Positions 38,765 to 52,296 of a DNA stretch of 64,000 nucleotides are shown piece by piece. Origin of the DNA: Methylobacterium pseudosasicola (GTDB taxonomy: Bacteria > Pseudomonadota > Alphaproteobacteria > Rhizobiales > Beijerinckiaceae); contig NZ_FOTK01000006.1 of the NCBI RefSeq assembly GCF_900114535.1, forward strand, positions 186,001 through 250,000. The letters run 5' to 3'. Position numbers and translations under genes: made by a program. The notes beneath the pieces are model-generated. The model was not told the origin of the DNA and ran no database searches. It was given only the letters and a program-made list of their open reading frames with translations. Position 1 is the first letter of the stretch, and every line of letters begins with the position of its first letter.

Positions 38765-39178
38765 TCAGTCGGCGATGCGTTGGACGACCCGCGTGCGGAT
38801 CGGGAGCTTGGCGGCGCCGAGGCGCAGGGCCTCCTTGGCGATGTCCTCGGCAACGCCGTCGACCTCGAACATGATCCGACCCGGATGGACACGGGCGGCC
38901 CAGTAATCCGGGGCGCCCTTGCCCGAGCCCATACGGACTTCGGTCGGCTTCGAGGAGACCGGCACGTCCGGGAACACCCGGATCCAGACGCGGCCCTGGC
39001 GCTTCATCTCGCGGGTGATCGCGCGGCGAGCCGCCTCGATCTGCCGGGCGGTGACACGCTCGGGCTCCACCGCCTTCAGGCCGAACTGGCCGAAGTTCAG
39101 CTCGAAGCCGCCCTTGGCCGCACCGTGGATGCGGCCCTTGAACTGCTTACGGAAGCGAGTCTTTTTCGGTTGCAGCAT
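38765..39178 (-). CDS. rplP: 50S ribosomal protein L16
   Basis: 137 residues: [24 protein letters not shown] at the start, [31 protein letters not shown] in the middle and the [20 protein letters not shown] loop. L16 organises the A-site and P-site region of the 50S subunit. It is 11 bases downstream of rpsC in the S10 block. Confidence 0.98.
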   Translation of the reverse strand: MLQPKKTRFRKQFKGRIHGAAKGGFELNFGQFGLKAVEPERVTARQIEAARRAITREMKRQGRVWIRVFPDVPVSSKPTEVRMGSGKGAPDYWAARVHPGRIMFEVDGVAEDIAKEALRLGAAKLPIRTRVVQRIAD

Positions 39179-39189
39179 GGCTTCCTACC

Positions 39190-39936
39190 TTACGCGTGCT
39201 CGCGCTCGCGGCGTCCGCGCTCGCGGCCGCCCTCGCCATCGCGCTCACGGCGTCCGCCGGAGCGGCCGCCCTCTTCCTGGGCCTTCTTGTCCTGGGCCAT
39301 CGGGTCGTGCTCAAGGATCTCGCCCTTGAACACCCACACCTTGATGCCGCAGGTGCCGTAGGTCGTGAACGCCGTGGCGGTGCCGTAATCCACGTCCGCA
39401 CGCAGGGTGTGCAGCGGGACCCGACCCTCGCGATACCATTCCTGGCGGGCGATCTCGGCGCCGCCGAGGCGGCCCGAGCAGTTGATGCGGATGCCCTCGG
39501 CACCGAGACGCATCGCCGACTGCACGGCGCGCTTCATGGCGCGACGGAAGGCGACGCGGCGCTCGAGCTGCTGAGCGATCGAGTCGGCCACCAGGGTGGC
39601 GTCGATCTCGGGCTTGCGCACCTCGACGATGTTGATCGTCACGTCGGCCTTGGTCATCGTGCCGACGAGCTTGCGCAGCTTCTCGATATCCGCGCCCTTC
39701 TTGCCGATCACTACGCCCGGACGGCCCGAGTGGATGGTGACGCGGCACTTCCGGTGCGGACGCTCGATAACGATCTTCGAGACGGCGGCCTGCTTCAGCT
39801 GCTTCATGAGGGCGGCGCGGATTGCGACGTCCTCGTGCATCAGCTTGGCGTACTCGCCCTTGCCGGCGAACCAGCGGGAGTCCCAGGTCCGGTTGATACC
39901 GAGACGGAGACCGATCGGATTGACTTTCTGGCCCAT
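39190..39936 (-). CDS. rpsC: 30S ribosomal protein S3
   Basis: 248 residues with [22 protein letters not shown], the KH motif region [14 protein letters not shown], and [31 protein letters not shown]. The last 35 residues are a repetitive Arg/Gly/Glu tail ([14 protein letters not shown]...) longer than in E. coli S3. S3 lines the mRNA entry channel. It follows rplV by 10 bases. Confidence 0.98.
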   Translation of the reverse strand: MGQKVNPIGLRLGINRTWDSRWFAGKGEYAKLMHEDVAIRAALMKQLKQAAVSKIVIERPHRKCRVTIHSGRPGVVIGKKGADIEKLRKLVGTMTKADVTINIVEVRKPEIDATLVADSIAQQLERRVAFRRAMKRAVQSAMRLGAEGIRINCSGRLGGAEIARQEWYREGRVPLHTLRADVDYGTATAFTTYGTCGIKVWVFKGEILEHDPMAQDKKAQEEGGRSGGRRERDGEGGRERGRREREHA

Positions 39937-39946
39937 GAGATCCTCC

Positions 39947-40333
39947 TTAAGCCGCTTCGGCCTGGCGGACTTCGCGAACCACGATGGTCAGGTTCGAGAA
40001 GGGCTTCAGGATGCGCGCACCACGGCCGCGGGCGCGGGCGTGGAAGCGCTTGAGCACGAGGGCCTTGCCCACGAACGCCTGGGAGACGACGAGATCGTCG
40101 ACATCCAGATCGTGGTTGTTCTCGGCATTGGCGATCGCGCTCTCAAGGCACTTCTTGACCTCGGTCGAGATGCGCTTGCGGGAGAACTCCAGGTCGGCCA
40201 GTGCGGTGTCGACCTTCTTGCCGCGGATCATCTGCGCCACGAGGTTGAGCTTCTGCGGGCTGACGCGCAGCATGCGCGCGACCGCCTTGGCCTCGTTCTC
40301 GGGGAGCGCGCGGGGGGTGGCTTGCTTGCCCAT
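39947..40333 (-). CDS. rplV: 50S ribosomal protein L22
   Basis: 128 residues from the ATG at 40333, one base after the rpsS stop. [32 protein letters not shown] and the beta-hairpin region [23 protein letters not shown], which lines the exit tunnel, are typical. Longer in-frame starts run into rpsS and are not used. Changes in the hairpin cause macrolide resistance in other bacteria; none is evident. Confidence 0.97.
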   Translation of the reverse strand: MGKQATPRALPENEAKAVARMLRVSPQKLNLVAQMIRGKKVDTALADLEFSRKRISTEVKKCLESAIANAENNHDLDVDDLVVSQAFVGKALVLKRFHARARGRGARILKPFSNLTIVVREVRQAEAA

Positions 40334-40334
40334 C

Positions 40335-40613
40335 TCAGCGCCTCTTCGCCTTCTTGTCGGCCGCGTGCCCGTGGAAGGTGCGGGTCGGCGAGAACTCGCC
40401 GAACTTGTGCCCCACCATCTCCTCGGAGACGTAGACCGGGATGTGCTTCTGCCCGTTGTGCACACCGAAGGTGAGCCCGACGAACTGCGGGAGAATCGTG
40501 GAGCGGCGGCTCCAGATCTTGATGACCTCCGAGCGCGAGGAGCCCCGCGCCGCTTCGGCCTTCTTGAAGAGGTAGCCGTCGACGAACGGCCCCTTCCAGA
40601 GAGAGCGTGCCAT
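40335..40613 (-). CDS. rpsS: 30S ribosomal protein S19
   Basis: 92 residues: [20 protein letters not shown], then [46 protein letters not shown]19 lies in the 30S head and contacts S13 and the 50S subunit. The gene sits between rplB (5 bases before) and rplV (1 base after). Confidence 0.98.
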   Translation of the reverse strand: MARSLWKGPFVDGYLFKKAEAARGSSRSEVIKIWSRRSTILPQFVGLTFGVHNGQKHIPVYVSEEMVGHKFGEFSPTRTFHGHAADKKAKRR

Positions 40614-40618
40614 AGCGA

Positions 40619-41455
40619 TTACTTCTTGCGGTTGTGGCGGCTGGACAGGATGAACACGTCGGTCCGCTTGTTGGACCGGGTCTTCTTCCCCTTGGTGGGC
40701 ACGCCCCAGGGCGTGACCGGGTTGCGGCCGCCCGAGGTACGGCCCTCGCCGCCGCCGTGCGGGTGATCCACCGGGTTCATGGCCACGCCGCGGTTATGCG
40801 GGCGCTTGCCGAGCCACCGGTTGCGCCCGGCCTTGCCGAGCGAGATGTTCATGTGGTCGGGGTTCGAGACCGCACCGACGGTCGCGAAGCACTGACCGTG
40901 CACGAGGCGCTGCTCGCCCGAGTTCAGGCGCAGCGTCACGTAGCCCTGGTCGCGCCCGACGATCTGGGCGTAGTTCCCGGCCGAGCGGGCGATCGCGCCG
41001 CCCTTGCCGATCTTCAGCTCGACGTTGTGGACGATCGTGCCCACCGGCATTGAGCCGACCGGACCGGCATTGCCCGGCTTGATGTCGACGTTCTCGCCGG
41101 TCACCACCTTGTCACCCGGCTGCAGGCGCTGCGGAGCCAGGATGTAGCTCTGCTTCCCGTCGGGGAAGTTGATCAGGGCGATGAAGGCCGTGCGGTTCGG
41201 ATCGTACTCGATCCGCTCGACGGTCGCGGCGACGCCCGGCTGCTCGCGGCGCTTGAAGTCCACGTTGCGCAGCACGCGCTTGTGACCACCGCCGCGGAAG
41301 CGGACGGTGATGCGGCCGAGATTGTTCCTGCCGCCGGAGGAGCTCTTGCCCTCCGTCAGCGCCTTCACCGGCTTGCCCTTGTAGAGCTCACGGCGGTCGA
41401 CGAGCACGAGCTGGCGCAGGCTCGGCGTGACCGGTTTGAATGTCTTCAAGGCCAT
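40619..41455 (-). CDS. rplB: 50S ribosomal protein L2
   Basis: 278 residues. [35 protein letters not shown], and the peptidyl-transferase-centre loop [22 protein letters not shown] with the conserved His are present. L2 is required for subunit joining and supports the catalytic centre. It follows rplW by 25 bases. Confidence 0.99.
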   Translation of the reverse strand: MALKTFKPVTPSLRQLVLVDRRELYKGKPVKALTEGKSSSGGRNNLGRITVRFRGGGHKRVLRNVDFKRREQPGVAATVERIEYDPNRTAFIALINFPDGKQSYILAPQRLQPGDKVVTGENVDIKPGNAGPVGSMPVGTIVHNVELKIGKGGAIARSAGNYAQIVGRDQGYVTLRLNSGEQRLVHGQCFATVGAVSNPDHMNISLGKAGRNRWLGKRPHNRGVAMNPVDHPHGGGEGRTSGGRNPVTPWGVPTKGKKTRSNKRTDVFILSSRHNRKK

Positions 41456-41480
41456 CGGCTTGGATCCCTAAAACCCGTCC

Positions 41481-41777
41481 TCAGAGCCCGGTCGTGACGT
41501 CGATCGTGTGGCCCTCGGCCAGGGTGACGATCGCCTTCTTCACGTCGGAGCGCTGCCCGCGGAGACCGCGGAAAATCTTCTTCTTGCCCTTGGTCACGAG
41601 GGTGTTCACCGCCGTGACCTTGACGTCGAACAGCTTCTCGACCGCCTCCTTGATCTGAGGCTTGGTCGCCTTGGGGCCGACCCGGAAGACGACCTTGTTC
41701 TGCTCGGTCAGGTTCGTCGCCTTCTCGGTGATGACCGGGGAGACGATGATGTCGTAGTGGCGCGGATCGGCACTCAT
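41481..41777 (-). CDS. rplW: 50S ribosomal protein L23
   Basis: 98 residues with [14 protein letters not shown], then [36 protein letters not shown]23 is the main docking site for trigger factor and SRP at the tunnel exit. Its ATG overlaps the rplD stop by 4 bases. Confidence 0.98.
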   Translation of the reverse strand: MSADPRHYDIIVSPVITEKATNLTEQNKVVFRVGPKATKPQIKEAVEKLFDVKVTAVNTLVTKGKKKIFRGLRGQRSDVKKAIVTLAEGHTIDVTTGL

Positions 41778-42394
41778 TTGAAACGCTCCTCCAGCGCGTC
41801 GACGGCGGCCTTCGTCAGGACGAGCGTGTCGCGGCGCAGGATGTCGTAGACGTTGATCCCCTGCACGGGAAGCACGTCGATCTGCGGGATGGCACGCGCA
41901 GCGCGGCCGAAATTCACGTCGACCTCGGCACCGCCGATGATCAGCGCGTTCGAGAGGCCCATCTTGCCGAAGCGCTCGATGAGACCCTTGGTCTTGTGAT
42001 CCTCGATCTTGATGTCGTCGACGACGATCAGGGTCGAGGCCTTGGCCTTGGCCGACAGGGCGTGGCGCAGGGCGAGCGCACGGACCTTCTTGGGAAGGTC
42101 GTGGCCGTGGTCGCGCACGACCGGGCCGAAGGCGCGTCCACCGCCGCGGAACTGCGGAGCGGAGGCAGCGCCGTGACGGGCGTTGCCGGTGCCCTTCTGC
42201 TTGTACAGCTTCTTGCGGGTCCGGTTCACGTCCGAGCGGTTCTTCACGGCGTGGGTACCGGCGCGCCGCTTGGCGAGCTGCCAGCGGACCATGCGCTGAA
42301 GGAGGTCTGCCCGCGGCTCAAGGCCGAAGATGTCCTCGTTCAGCTCGACCGAGCCGGCGCCGGCGCCGTCGAGAGTGGTGATATCGAGCTTCAT
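41774..42394 (-). CDS. rplD: 50S ribosomal protein L4
   Basis: 206 residues: [65 protein letters not shown] (the tunnel loop), and [19 protein letters not shown]4 reaches into the exit tunnel. In Enterobacteria it also controls the S10 operon; such a leader is not evident here. It overlaps rplC by one base and rplW by four. Confidence 0.98.
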   Translation of the reverse strand: MKLDITTLDGAGAGSVELNEDIFGLEPRADLLQRMVRWQLAKRRAGTHAVKNRSDVNRTRKKLYKQKGTGNARHGAASAPQFRGGGRAFGPVVRDHGHDLPKKVRALALRHALSAKAKASTLIVVDDIKIEDHKTKGLIERFGKMGLSNALIIGGAEVDVNFGRAARAIPQIDVLPVQGINVYDILRRDTLVLTKAAVDALEERFK

Positions 42395-43131
42395 CAGGCG
42401 GTCTCCTCAGCCGCAGGGGCCTCGGGGGCAGTCTGGGCGGACTCGGTGGAAGCACCGTTCTCACGGAACTTGCCCGGCAGCGGCACGTCGGCGGGGAGCT
42501 TGCGCTTCACCGCGTCGCGGATCTGGATCCAGCCGCCGGCGACACCCGGAACCGCGCCCTCGACCAAGATCAGGCCGCGCTCCGGATCGGTGCGCACGAC
42601 GCGCAGGTTCTGCGTGGTGACACGCTCGACACCGAGGTGACCCGGCATCTTCTTGTTCTTGAAGGTCTTGCCCGGGTCCTGACGGCCGCCGGTCGAACCG
42701 ATCGAACGGTGCGAGATCGACACGCCGTGGGTGGCGCGCAGACCGCCGAAGTTCCAGCGCTTGATACCGCCGGCGAAGCCCTTACCCGTGGTCGTGCCCG
42801 TCACGTCGACGAACTGGCCCGGAATGAAGTGATCGGCCGTGATCTCGGCGCCGACCGGGATCAGCGCGTCCTCGGACACGCGGAACTCGGCGAGCTTCTT
42901 CTTCGGCTCGACCTTGGCGACCGCGAAGCGACCGCGCTCGGCCGCCGACACGTTCTTCACCTTGGCCTTGCCGACGCCGACCTGGAGGGCGACGTAGCCA
43001 TTCTTCTCGACGGTGCGGTGGGCCACCACCTGGCACTGATCGATCTTAAGCACTGTGACGGGGACATGCTCCCCCGCGTCTGTGAAGACGCGGGTCATGC
43101 CGACCTTCTGTGCGATGACGCCTGAGCGCAT
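42394..43131 (-). CDS. rplC: 50S ribosomal protein L3
   Basis: 245 residues, longer than E. coli L3 (209). [56 protein letters not shown] and [19 protein letters not shown] define it. The C-terminal 25 residues are an Ala/Glu/Thr-rich tail without counterpart in E. coli. L3 approaches the peptidyl transferase centre. It is second in the S10 block. Confidence 0.98.
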   Translation of the reverse strand: MRSGVIAQKVGMTRVFTDAGEHVPVTVLKIDQCQVVAHRTVEKNGYVALQVGVGKAKVKNVSAAERGRFAVAKVEPKKKLAEFRVSEDALIPVGAEITADHFIPGQFVDVTGTTTGKGFAGGIKRWNFGGLRATHGVSISHRSIGSTGGRQDPGKTFKNKKMPGHLGVERVTTQNLRVVRTDPERGLILVEGAVPGVAGGWIQIRDAVKRKLPADVPLPGKFRENGASTESAQTAPEAPAAEETA

Positions 43132-43181
43132 AGGTCTCTCCCTCGCGCGATGAAACGGTAAGCTCTAAGTCCCTGCGGGAC

Positions 43182-43490
<309 letters not shown>

Positions 43491-43512
43491 AATCCTGAAA
43501 CCTTGAGAGGGA

Positions 43513-43543
43513 CGGCGGGGAGTGCGAGGACGTATCCCCGCCG
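43513..43543 (-). terminator. Hairpin between tuf and rpsJ
   Basis: CGGCGGGGA and TCCCCGCCG form a perfect 9-base-pair stem with a 13-base loop, 27 bases past the tuf stop. There is no T-run. It may mark an RNA processing or partial termination point between the str and S10 operons. Confidence 0.45.
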
Positions 43544-43569
43544 CGCCCTGCTAAGGATGCTGTTCTGGC

Positions 43570-44760
<1,191 letters not shown>

Positions 44761-44818
44761 CAGAGCCTCCTAAATTCGAAATCGTGTTGCGGATGAAGAG
44801 ATGCCTAGGCGTGGAGCC

Positions 44819-46894
<2,076 letters not shown>

Positions 46895-46924
46895 CGGATT
46901 GCTCCTGAGAGACGGCGGAACCGC

Positions 46925-47395
46925 TTACCAGCGGTAGTGCGAGAAGGCGCGGTTGGCTTCAGCCATCCGGTGCGTATCTTCCCGCTTCTTGACGGCGTTG
47001 CCGCGGTTGTTCGCGGCGTCGAGCAGCTCGGCGGAGAGCCGCTCGATCATGGTGCGGTCGTTGCGCGACCGGGCGGCCTGGATCAGCCAGCGGATGGCGA
47101 GGGCCTGGCGGCGCTCGGTCCGGACCTCGACGGGGACCTGGTAGGTCGCGCCGCCGACGCGGCGAGAGCGGACCTCGATCATCGGGGCGACGTTGTCGAG
47201 CGCGGCGCGGAACACCTCGATCGGGTTGGCCCGGGCGCGGTTCTCGACGATGTCGAAGGCGCCGTAGACGATCCGCTCGGCGGTCGACTTCTTGCCCTCG
47301 TACATGATCGAGTTCATGAACTTCGTCAGCACCACGTCCCCGTACTTCGGGTCCGGGATGATCTCACGCTTCTCGGCAGAGTGACGACGGGACAT
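46925..47395 (-). CDS. rpsG: 30S ribosomal protein S7
   Basis: 156 residues: [63 protein letters not shown] and [13 protein letters not shown] at the end. S7 nucleates assembly of the 30S head and lies at the E site. It follows rpsL by 133 bases. Confidence 0.99.
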   Translation of the reverse strand: MSRRHSAEKREIIPDPKYGDVVLTKFMNSIMYEGKKSTAERIVYGAFDIVENRARANPIEVFRAALDNVAPMIEVRSRRVGGATYQVPVEVRTERRQALAIRWLIQAARSRNDRTMIERLSAELLDAANNRGNAVKKREDTHRMAEANRAFSHYRW

Positions 47396-47528
47396 CTCTT
47401 AAACTCTCAAACGAGTCTGACTTAAGCACCTCGCGCAGGCCGCCTTGGCTCTCTTGATGAAGCCGGCGACATCCTTACGAGGCCGTGGAAAGGCCTATGC
47501 GCGACCGGATAAATTCCGGCCGGCGATC

Positions 47529-47900
47529 TTACTTCGGCCGCTTGGCGCCGTACTTCGACCGGCGCTGCTTGCGGTTCTTCACGCCCTGCGTGTCGAGCAC
47601 ACCGCGCAGGATGTGGTAGCGCACACCCGGAAGATCCTTCACGCGGCCGCCGCGGATCATGACGACCGAGTGCTCCTGGAGGTTGTGACCCTCGCCCGGG
47701 ATGTAGCCGATCACCTCGAACCCGTTGGTCAGCCGGACCTTGGCGACCTTACGGAGCGCCGAGTTCGGCTTCTTCGGGGTCGTCGTGTAGACCCGGGTGC
47801 AGACGCCGCGCTTCTGCGGGCAAGCGTCAAGCGCCGGAACCTTGTTGCGGCTCCGCTGGATCTTCCGCGGCTGGGCGATCAGCTGGTTGATCGTCGGCAT
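47529..47900 (-). CDS. rpsL: 30S ribosomal protein S12
   Basis: 123 residues from the ATG at 47900 ([32 protein letters not shown]). The decoding-centre loops are wild type: [13 protein letters not shown] and [13 protein letters not shown] keep the lysines whose change gives streptomycin resistance. It opens the leftward str block. rpoC, the usual upstream neighbour, is absent; instead there is a long leader with two hairpins and a gene-free kilobase. Confidence 0.99.
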   Translation of the reverse strand: MPTINQLIAQPRKIQRSRNKVPALDACPQKRGVCTRVYTTTPKKPNSALRKVAKVRLTNGFEVIGYIPGEGHNLQEHSVVMIRGGRVKDLPGVRYHILRGVLDTQGVKNRKQRRSKYGAKRPK

Positions 47901-47929
47901 CCTGTGCCCTCTTCCTCGGTCACCTTGGC

Positions 47930-47994
47930 CGGATTGCCCAAGGCAATCCGCAAAACAAATATGCGCCGGGGGTCCTGTCACAGACCCTCGGCGC
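47930..47994 (-). promoter_or_regulatory. Two tandem hairpins in the rpsL leader, the first attenuator-like
   Basis: Read leftward, a 12-pair stem (GCGCCGAGGGTC / GACCCCCGGCGC, one A-C mismatch, 8-base loop; 47963-47994) is followed by ATATTTGTTTTGC, like an intrinsic terminator. Next comes a perfect 9-pair stem CGGATTGCC-TTG-GGCAATCCG (47930-47950), ending 29 bases before the rpsL ATG. They could form an attenuator or a protein-binding leader, or the first could end some upstream transcript. Confidence 0.5.
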
Positions 47995-49001
47995 GGTGTG
48001 GGCAGAGGAGCACGCCCGAAACGAACGCGCTCGTACCTACGGATCTGACTTAGAGCGTCAGGCGATTTGAGCCTTCGGATCGCTCGAAGCGATCGCGGCA
48101 CCGTGGATCATACCCAGGGGCCGTCGGCAGCCAAGGGCCGTCCGAAGTGGGGCGCTTCTAGCCGCGGTTAACCCGTAGGTCAATGCGTTCGCGGCAGAAA
48201 ACTGCGCCCCACGACCGGTTAACGGCCGGTCACGGAGCGGAACGATTGCGCCGCCGCGCTGACTGCGAAGCTAGCGATAGCCGGCCTTTTATTTGGGGCA
48301 CGGCGTGGAGCAAAGACCGCCGCGGGACGTGGCCTGCCCCCTGGTGGCGTCCAATGCCGCTTTTGTTGCCGGGCGGCTTCCAACTGAGCTGACGCCGAGC
48401 ACACGCTCATTCCAGGGGACACCTCACATCGCCGGCCGTCTCCCGCGTGACGCGAAGCCTTAGCGGTCGCCGCGGGGCGATCCGAGGCCGCCGGAATAAT
48501 CTCCGTCCAGCGCCAAGCTTTGCGCTGAACTTTTTCTTCCCGACCGCTGATAAACGGAATGGGATGCTGTTGATTGCTCCAGCGCAGATGCGCCATCATC
48601 TTTGTGCGAGTCGTGAAGCTCCGAGGCTTTTTCTTGAAGACGCCTCGAAGAACTGACTTTTGGCATCCGCGAATCGCGGGCTTTTATTCTGGAAGCGTTA
48701 TGTCTGCGGCACTTCGATGTTCGGATTTGCCTTCGATCCGCAGCCCGGCCTTCGCTGGTCCTTATGGACCGCCGTAGCCTCGGCGCCCTGACGGTCGCCT
48801 ACCGACGTCGCGAAGGGTGAGCGCGACCCCGTCGGACTGACGACAGGCAATTCTGACAACGGCCCCGCTTCGAAGCGCCCGCTCCGTGCTTTCGGCCAGG
48901 AGAGGGTCCGCGGGTCGGTCCGAGCAATCCTCAAAAGACGATTCGTGCGGCCGGTCTCGACCCACCGCGAAACTGTGAAACCTCAGCACCAGGAGATATC
49001 C
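47995..49001. other. Gene-free kilobase between rpsL and the ABC importer
   Basis: About 1 kb without a recognisable gene. It is less GC-rich than coding parts. Short ORFs on both strands (for example 48460-48666 minus) have no ribosome site. Small inverted repeats occur, such as CCGCG-AAT-CGCGG (48667-48679) before CTTTTATTCT. It must hold the rpsL promoter (leftward) and the importer promoter (rightward). I found no tRNA or rRNA. Confidence 0.55.
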
Positions 49002-49805
49002 GTGCGTCGCCTACTGACTTTCGCCCTGGCAACACTCCTCTCCGTCGGGGCCGCGCAGGCCGACCGCCTCGACGACATCAAGAAGGCCGGCGTGCTGCGG
49101 GTCGCGGCCTTCGACAGCAACCCGCCCTTCGGCTTCGTCGATCCGAACACCAATCAGATCGCCGGCCTCGACGTGGATTACGCGAAGGCGATTGCCGACA
49201 AGATCGGCGTGAAGCTGGACCTGCGCCCGACCAATCCGGCCAACCGCATCCCGTTGCTGACCTCCGGCAAGGTCGATCTGGTGCTGGCGAACTTCACCAT
49301 CACGGAGGAGCGCGCCAAGCAGCTCGATTTCAGCATCCCGTACTTCGCCTCCGGCCAGCAATTCCTGGCCAAGAAGGGTACGCTCACGTCGCCCAACCAG
49401 CTGAACGGCCTGCGCATCGGCGCCGACAAGGGCACCACCAACGAGATCGTCCTGCGCCGCGACTTCCCGAAGGCGACCGTGGTGGCCTTCGACGACACGC
49501 CCTTCGCCTTCGCGGCCCTGCGCAACGGCAACGTCCAGGCGATCACGCAGGACGGGCCGAAGCTCGTGGGCCTGCTGGCGAAGGTCCCGGATAAGGAGAA
49601 CTACGAGGTTCCGGCCTTCTCGATCTCGAACGACTATATCGGCGTCGGCATCCCGAAGGGGGAGACCCGCCTCCGCGAGGTCGTGAACGAGACCCTCCGG
49701 GAGTTGGAGGCCGGCGGCAAGGCGGCAGCCATCTACGACCGCTGGTTCGGTCCCAAGTCGGACCAGCCGCTGCCGCGCCTGTTCCGGATCGGCGACCACA
49801 GCTAG
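49002..49805 (+). CDS. Amino acid ABC transporter periplasmic binding protein (family 3)
   Basis: 267 residues from a GTG with AGGAG 6 bases upstream; a longer in-frame ATG lacks a site. The signal peptide ends near AAQADRL. DDIKKAGVLRVAAFDSNPPFGF, GLDVDYAKAIADKIGVKLDLR, LTSGKVDLVLANFTITEERAK and GADKGTTNEIV are typical family 3 blocks. The ligand is a polar amino acid of unknown kind. It heads a three-gene set with two permeases. Confidence 0.9.
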   Translation: MRRLLTFALATLLSVGAAQADRLDDIKKAGVLRVAAFDSNPPFGFVDPNTNQIAGLDVDYAKAIADKIGVKLDLRPTNPANRIPLLTSGKVDLVLANFTITEERAKQLDFSIPYFASGQQFLAKKGTLTSPNQLNGLRIGADKGTTNEIVLRRDFPKATVVAFDDTPFAFAALRNGNVQAITQDGPKLVGLLAKVPDKENYEVPAFSISNDYIGVGIPKGETRLREVVNETLRELEAGGKAAAIYDRWFGPKSDQPLPRLFRIGDHS

Positions 49806-49812
49806 ACGCCCG

Positions 49813-50547
49813 GTGAGCCTCTTCGGCGATCTCCTCGCGCCGCGCTACCTGATCTGGCTGCTGCAGGGCTTCGGGGTCACCCTGGCCCTGTCGGCCTCCG
49901 TGTGCGTGGCCGGGACGGCACTCGGCCTCGCCCTCTGCTGCCTGCGGGAAACGGGGGGTCGGTTCGCGGAGGCGGGGACCGCCGCCTTCGTCGGCCTCAT
50001 CCGCAACACGCCGCTCCTGGTGCAGCTGTTCTTCTGGTATTTCGGCGCCGCAGCCCTGATGCCGGTCGGGCTCACCGCCTGGCTGAACAGCCCGCATAGC
50101 CTTGCTCTGGGTCCGGCGGACCTGCGCTGGCCCGCCTACGAGACTTTGGCCGGTTTCTTCGGCCTGACGCTCTACGCCGCCGCCTATATCGCCGAGGAAT
50201 GCCGCGCCGGCCTCAACGGCGTCCGGCCCGCCCAGCGGGAAGCCGCGCTCGCGCTGGGCCTGACCGACCTCCAGGTGTTCCGCCACATCGCCCTGCCGCA
50301 GGCCCTGCAAATCGCCTGGCTGCCGGTGGTCGGCCAGTACCTCAACACCATCAAGAACACCTCGCTGACCATGACCATCGGCCTCGCCGAGCTATCCTAC
50401 GCCTCGCGGGAGGTGGAGACCGAGACCTTCCTGGCCTTCCAGGCCTTCGGCATCGCCACGCTCCTCTATGTCGGGGCCGTGGCGGCGGTGGAGACGGCCG
50501 GACACGCCGTCGCGCGCCGGGACCCAGCGGGAGCCGCCCGCCGGTGA
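49813..50547 (+). CDS. Amino acid ABC transporter permease, first subunit
   Basis: 244 residues from a GTG 7 bases after the binding-protein stop. A HisM-type permease with FVGLIRNTPLLVQLFFWYF, the EAA-type loop CRAGLNGVRPAQREAALALG, and YLNTIKNTSLTMTIGLAEL. It forms a heterodimer with the next gene product, whose GTG overlaps its stop (GTGA). Confidence 0.9.
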   Translation: MSLFGDLLAPRYLIWLLQGFGVTLALSASVCVAGTALGLALCCLRETGGRFAEAGTAAFVGLIRNTPLLVQLFFWYFGAAALMPVGLTAWLNSPHSLALGPADLRWPAYETLAGFFGLTLYAAAYIAEECRAGLNGVRPAQREAALALGLTDLQVFRHIALPQALQIAWLPVVGQYLNTIKNTSLTMTIGLAELSYASREVETETFLAFQAFGIATLLYVGAVAAVETAGHAVARRDPAGAARR

Positions 50548-51239
50548 ATGTTGCCGTCATCACCGACAATCTCGGCTACCTGCTGGCCGGCGCCTGGCCG
50601 GACGGGCCGGTGGGCGGCCTGATGCTCACGCTGATTCTCTCAGGTGCGTCCGGCCTCGCCTCGGCGGTGCTGGGGCTCCTCCTCGGGATCGCGCTGGCCA
50701 TGAGCGGCGGGCGGACACGGCGCGCCCTGATCCTCGGGCTCGGGCTGTTCCGGGCCGTGCCGATCGTGATGCTGATCTTCTGGAGCTACTTCCTGCTGCC
50801 GATCCTGTTCGGCTTCACCATCCCGGAGACCGGAACCGTGGTGACGGCCCTGTCGCTGGTAGGCGGCGCCTACCTGTCCTACGCGGTGGCGGCGGGAATC
50901 GAGAGCATCGGCCGCGGCCAGTGGGAGGCGGGCCTGGCCCTGGGCTTCGGCCGCTGGCAGGTCCTGCGGGTCATCATCCTGCCGCGAGCGCTGCCGGCGA
51001 TGGCGCCGTCCTTCGTCAATCAGTGGACCGCGCTGATCAAGGACACCTCGCTCGCCTACGTGATCGGGGTGCCCGAGCTCTCCTTCGTGGCGACGCAGGT
51101 GAACAACCGCGCCATGGTCTACCCTGCCGAGATTTTCTTGTTTGTCGGCGCGGTCTACGGATGCCTCTGTCTGGCGGTCGATCGGCTCGCCACGCTGGTG
51201 ACCAGGCAGCGACGCCTGCCCCGCGCGGGCAGAACCTGA
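50544..51239 (+). CDS. Amino acid ABC transporter permease, second subunit
   Basis: 231 residues, GTG start overlapping the upstream stop by 4 bases. GLFRAVPIVMLIFWSYFLLP, the coupling loop AAGIESIGRGQWEAGLALGFG and FVNQWTALIKDTSLAYVIGVPELS place it in the HisM/GlnP family. No ATP-binding gene follows: the next ORF is an unrelated hypothetical. The importer must borrow an ATPase, perhaps GltL-like, from elsewhere. Confidence 0.9.
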   Translation: MNVAVITDNLGYLLAGAWPDGPVGGLMLTLILSGASGLASAVLGLLLGIALAMSGGRTRRALILGLGLFRAVPIVMLIFWSYFLLPILFGFTIPETGTVVTALSLVGGAYLSYAVAAGIESIGRGQWEAGLALGFGRWQVLRVIILPRALPAMAPSFVNQWTALIKDTSLAYVIGVPELSFVATQVNNRAMVYPAEIFLFVGAVYGCLCLAVDRLATLVTRQRRLPRAGRT

Positions 51240-51451
51240 CAGCGAACCTCCCGTCCTCGTCTCAACGCGATTCGGATGCGTCTCAGCGGGCGCGGCGCGA
51301 CCGCCTCCAAGGACGTGCCGCGCCGACACCGTGCCGGATCGGGGCAGGGGCCCGGCATCACGGTCTACGGAAGATTAAAGCGAACCGTCGAAATGTCCCC
51401 GTCGTCGGGCGGCCTTCGGGCCGGCCTCAGTGCGCGTCGAGGATGTTGCGT

Positions 51452-51829
51452 ATGGGTTGCGTCGCGGTCAGCAACGTCGTCCCCTTTCGGCGGATCGCCC
51501 CCGCCTCCGCGGCTGGCGAGCGGGACGCCCGCAATCGCCGCCGCAGCGAGCAGCGCTCGCTGATGGACGCGGTCTACGCAACCGGCAGCATGATCGTCGC
51601 CGCCGAGGATCGCGAGATCAAGCTCACCGCCTCGCGCCTTCAGGTCTACGGCTTCCTCACCATCGAGGAGGTCACCGAGGATGGCGGCATGCGGCGGCTT
51701 CGCCCGTCCGAGGCGATTCGCGCCCGGTCCGAGCGCCCCTGGCGCCTGTCGAAGCCCGCCTTCGGCAGCGCCGTGACGATCCCGAGCCTCGACGATTTTT
51801 TGTTCGAATCGGCCGGCCAGCCGTTCTGA
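51452..51829 (+). CDS. Hypothetical protein, 125 residues
   Basis: Soluble, with a start VAVSNVVPFRR often seen in small alphaproteobacterial proteins, a basic helix (RDARNRRRSEQRSLMDAVYATG), and SMIVAAEDREIKLTASRLQVYGFLTIEE, which looks like a compact beta-rich domain. GAGG lies 9 bases before the ATG at 51452. It is 212 bases after the permease gene. I do not recognise a family. Confidence 0.6.
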   Translation: MGCVAVSNVVPFRRIAPASAAGERDARNRRRSEQRSLMDAVYATGSMIVAAEDREIKLTASRLQVYGFLTIEEVTEDGGMRRLRPSEAIRARSERPWRLSKPAFGSAVTIPSLDDFLFESAGQPF

Positions 51830-52296
51830 CCCCCTAAGCTTCCCCTGGATCCCGCCCGCCGCGCTCGCCTGCGCGGTGGGCATGGCTGTTGTGTCGCCCC
51901 AACCCGCCCGCTGCGCCATCTTGCTGCCCAGCCGTCGCCGGAATGCGATGGTCACACGCGCCGTCGGCTCGGCTAGCGCCCATCGATAAGCCCTCGATCG
52001 GCCCCGCCCACACAGCGCGCAACGCCCGAGCCCGAATCGCCCCGGCAAACCTCGGCCGGACCGGCGAATTTGCCGCGATCGGCTTGCCTTCCGGGCTGAC
52101 CCGTAGTATCCGCCCGGCCTTCGCGACATTTCGATGGGTGCTCGCACCCTCTGAACGCGGTGACCGCGCCGGCGTCTTCTGACGCCGCAAGCGCGGTCCA
52201 TACCATGAGCCGGGGACATCAGATCCCCATCAGGCGTCGTCCGCCGGGCAATACCGCCCGCGTGCGGAAACCCGCCTGAAACAAGGAGTCACGCAC
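51830..52296. promoter_or_regulatory. Upstream region of the rplN operon with a possible promoter
   Basis: 467 bases without a gene. The rightward ribosomal half must be started here because it is cut off from the S10 promoter. A candidate is TTGCCT (52084-52089), 17 bases, TATCCG (52107-52112), about 185 bases before the rplN start; the match is modest. Confidence 0.35.

Noticed and set aside
48460..48666. A 68-codon minus-strand frame in the gene-free kilobase
   Set aside because: Its text is not a typical shadow, but there is no ribosome site before the ATG, no recognisable domain and no neighbour to link it with.
51889..52182. Overlapping short frames on both strands upstream of rplN
   Set aside because: No ribosome sites; frames on opposite strands mirror each other, as expected in GC-rich non-coding DNA.
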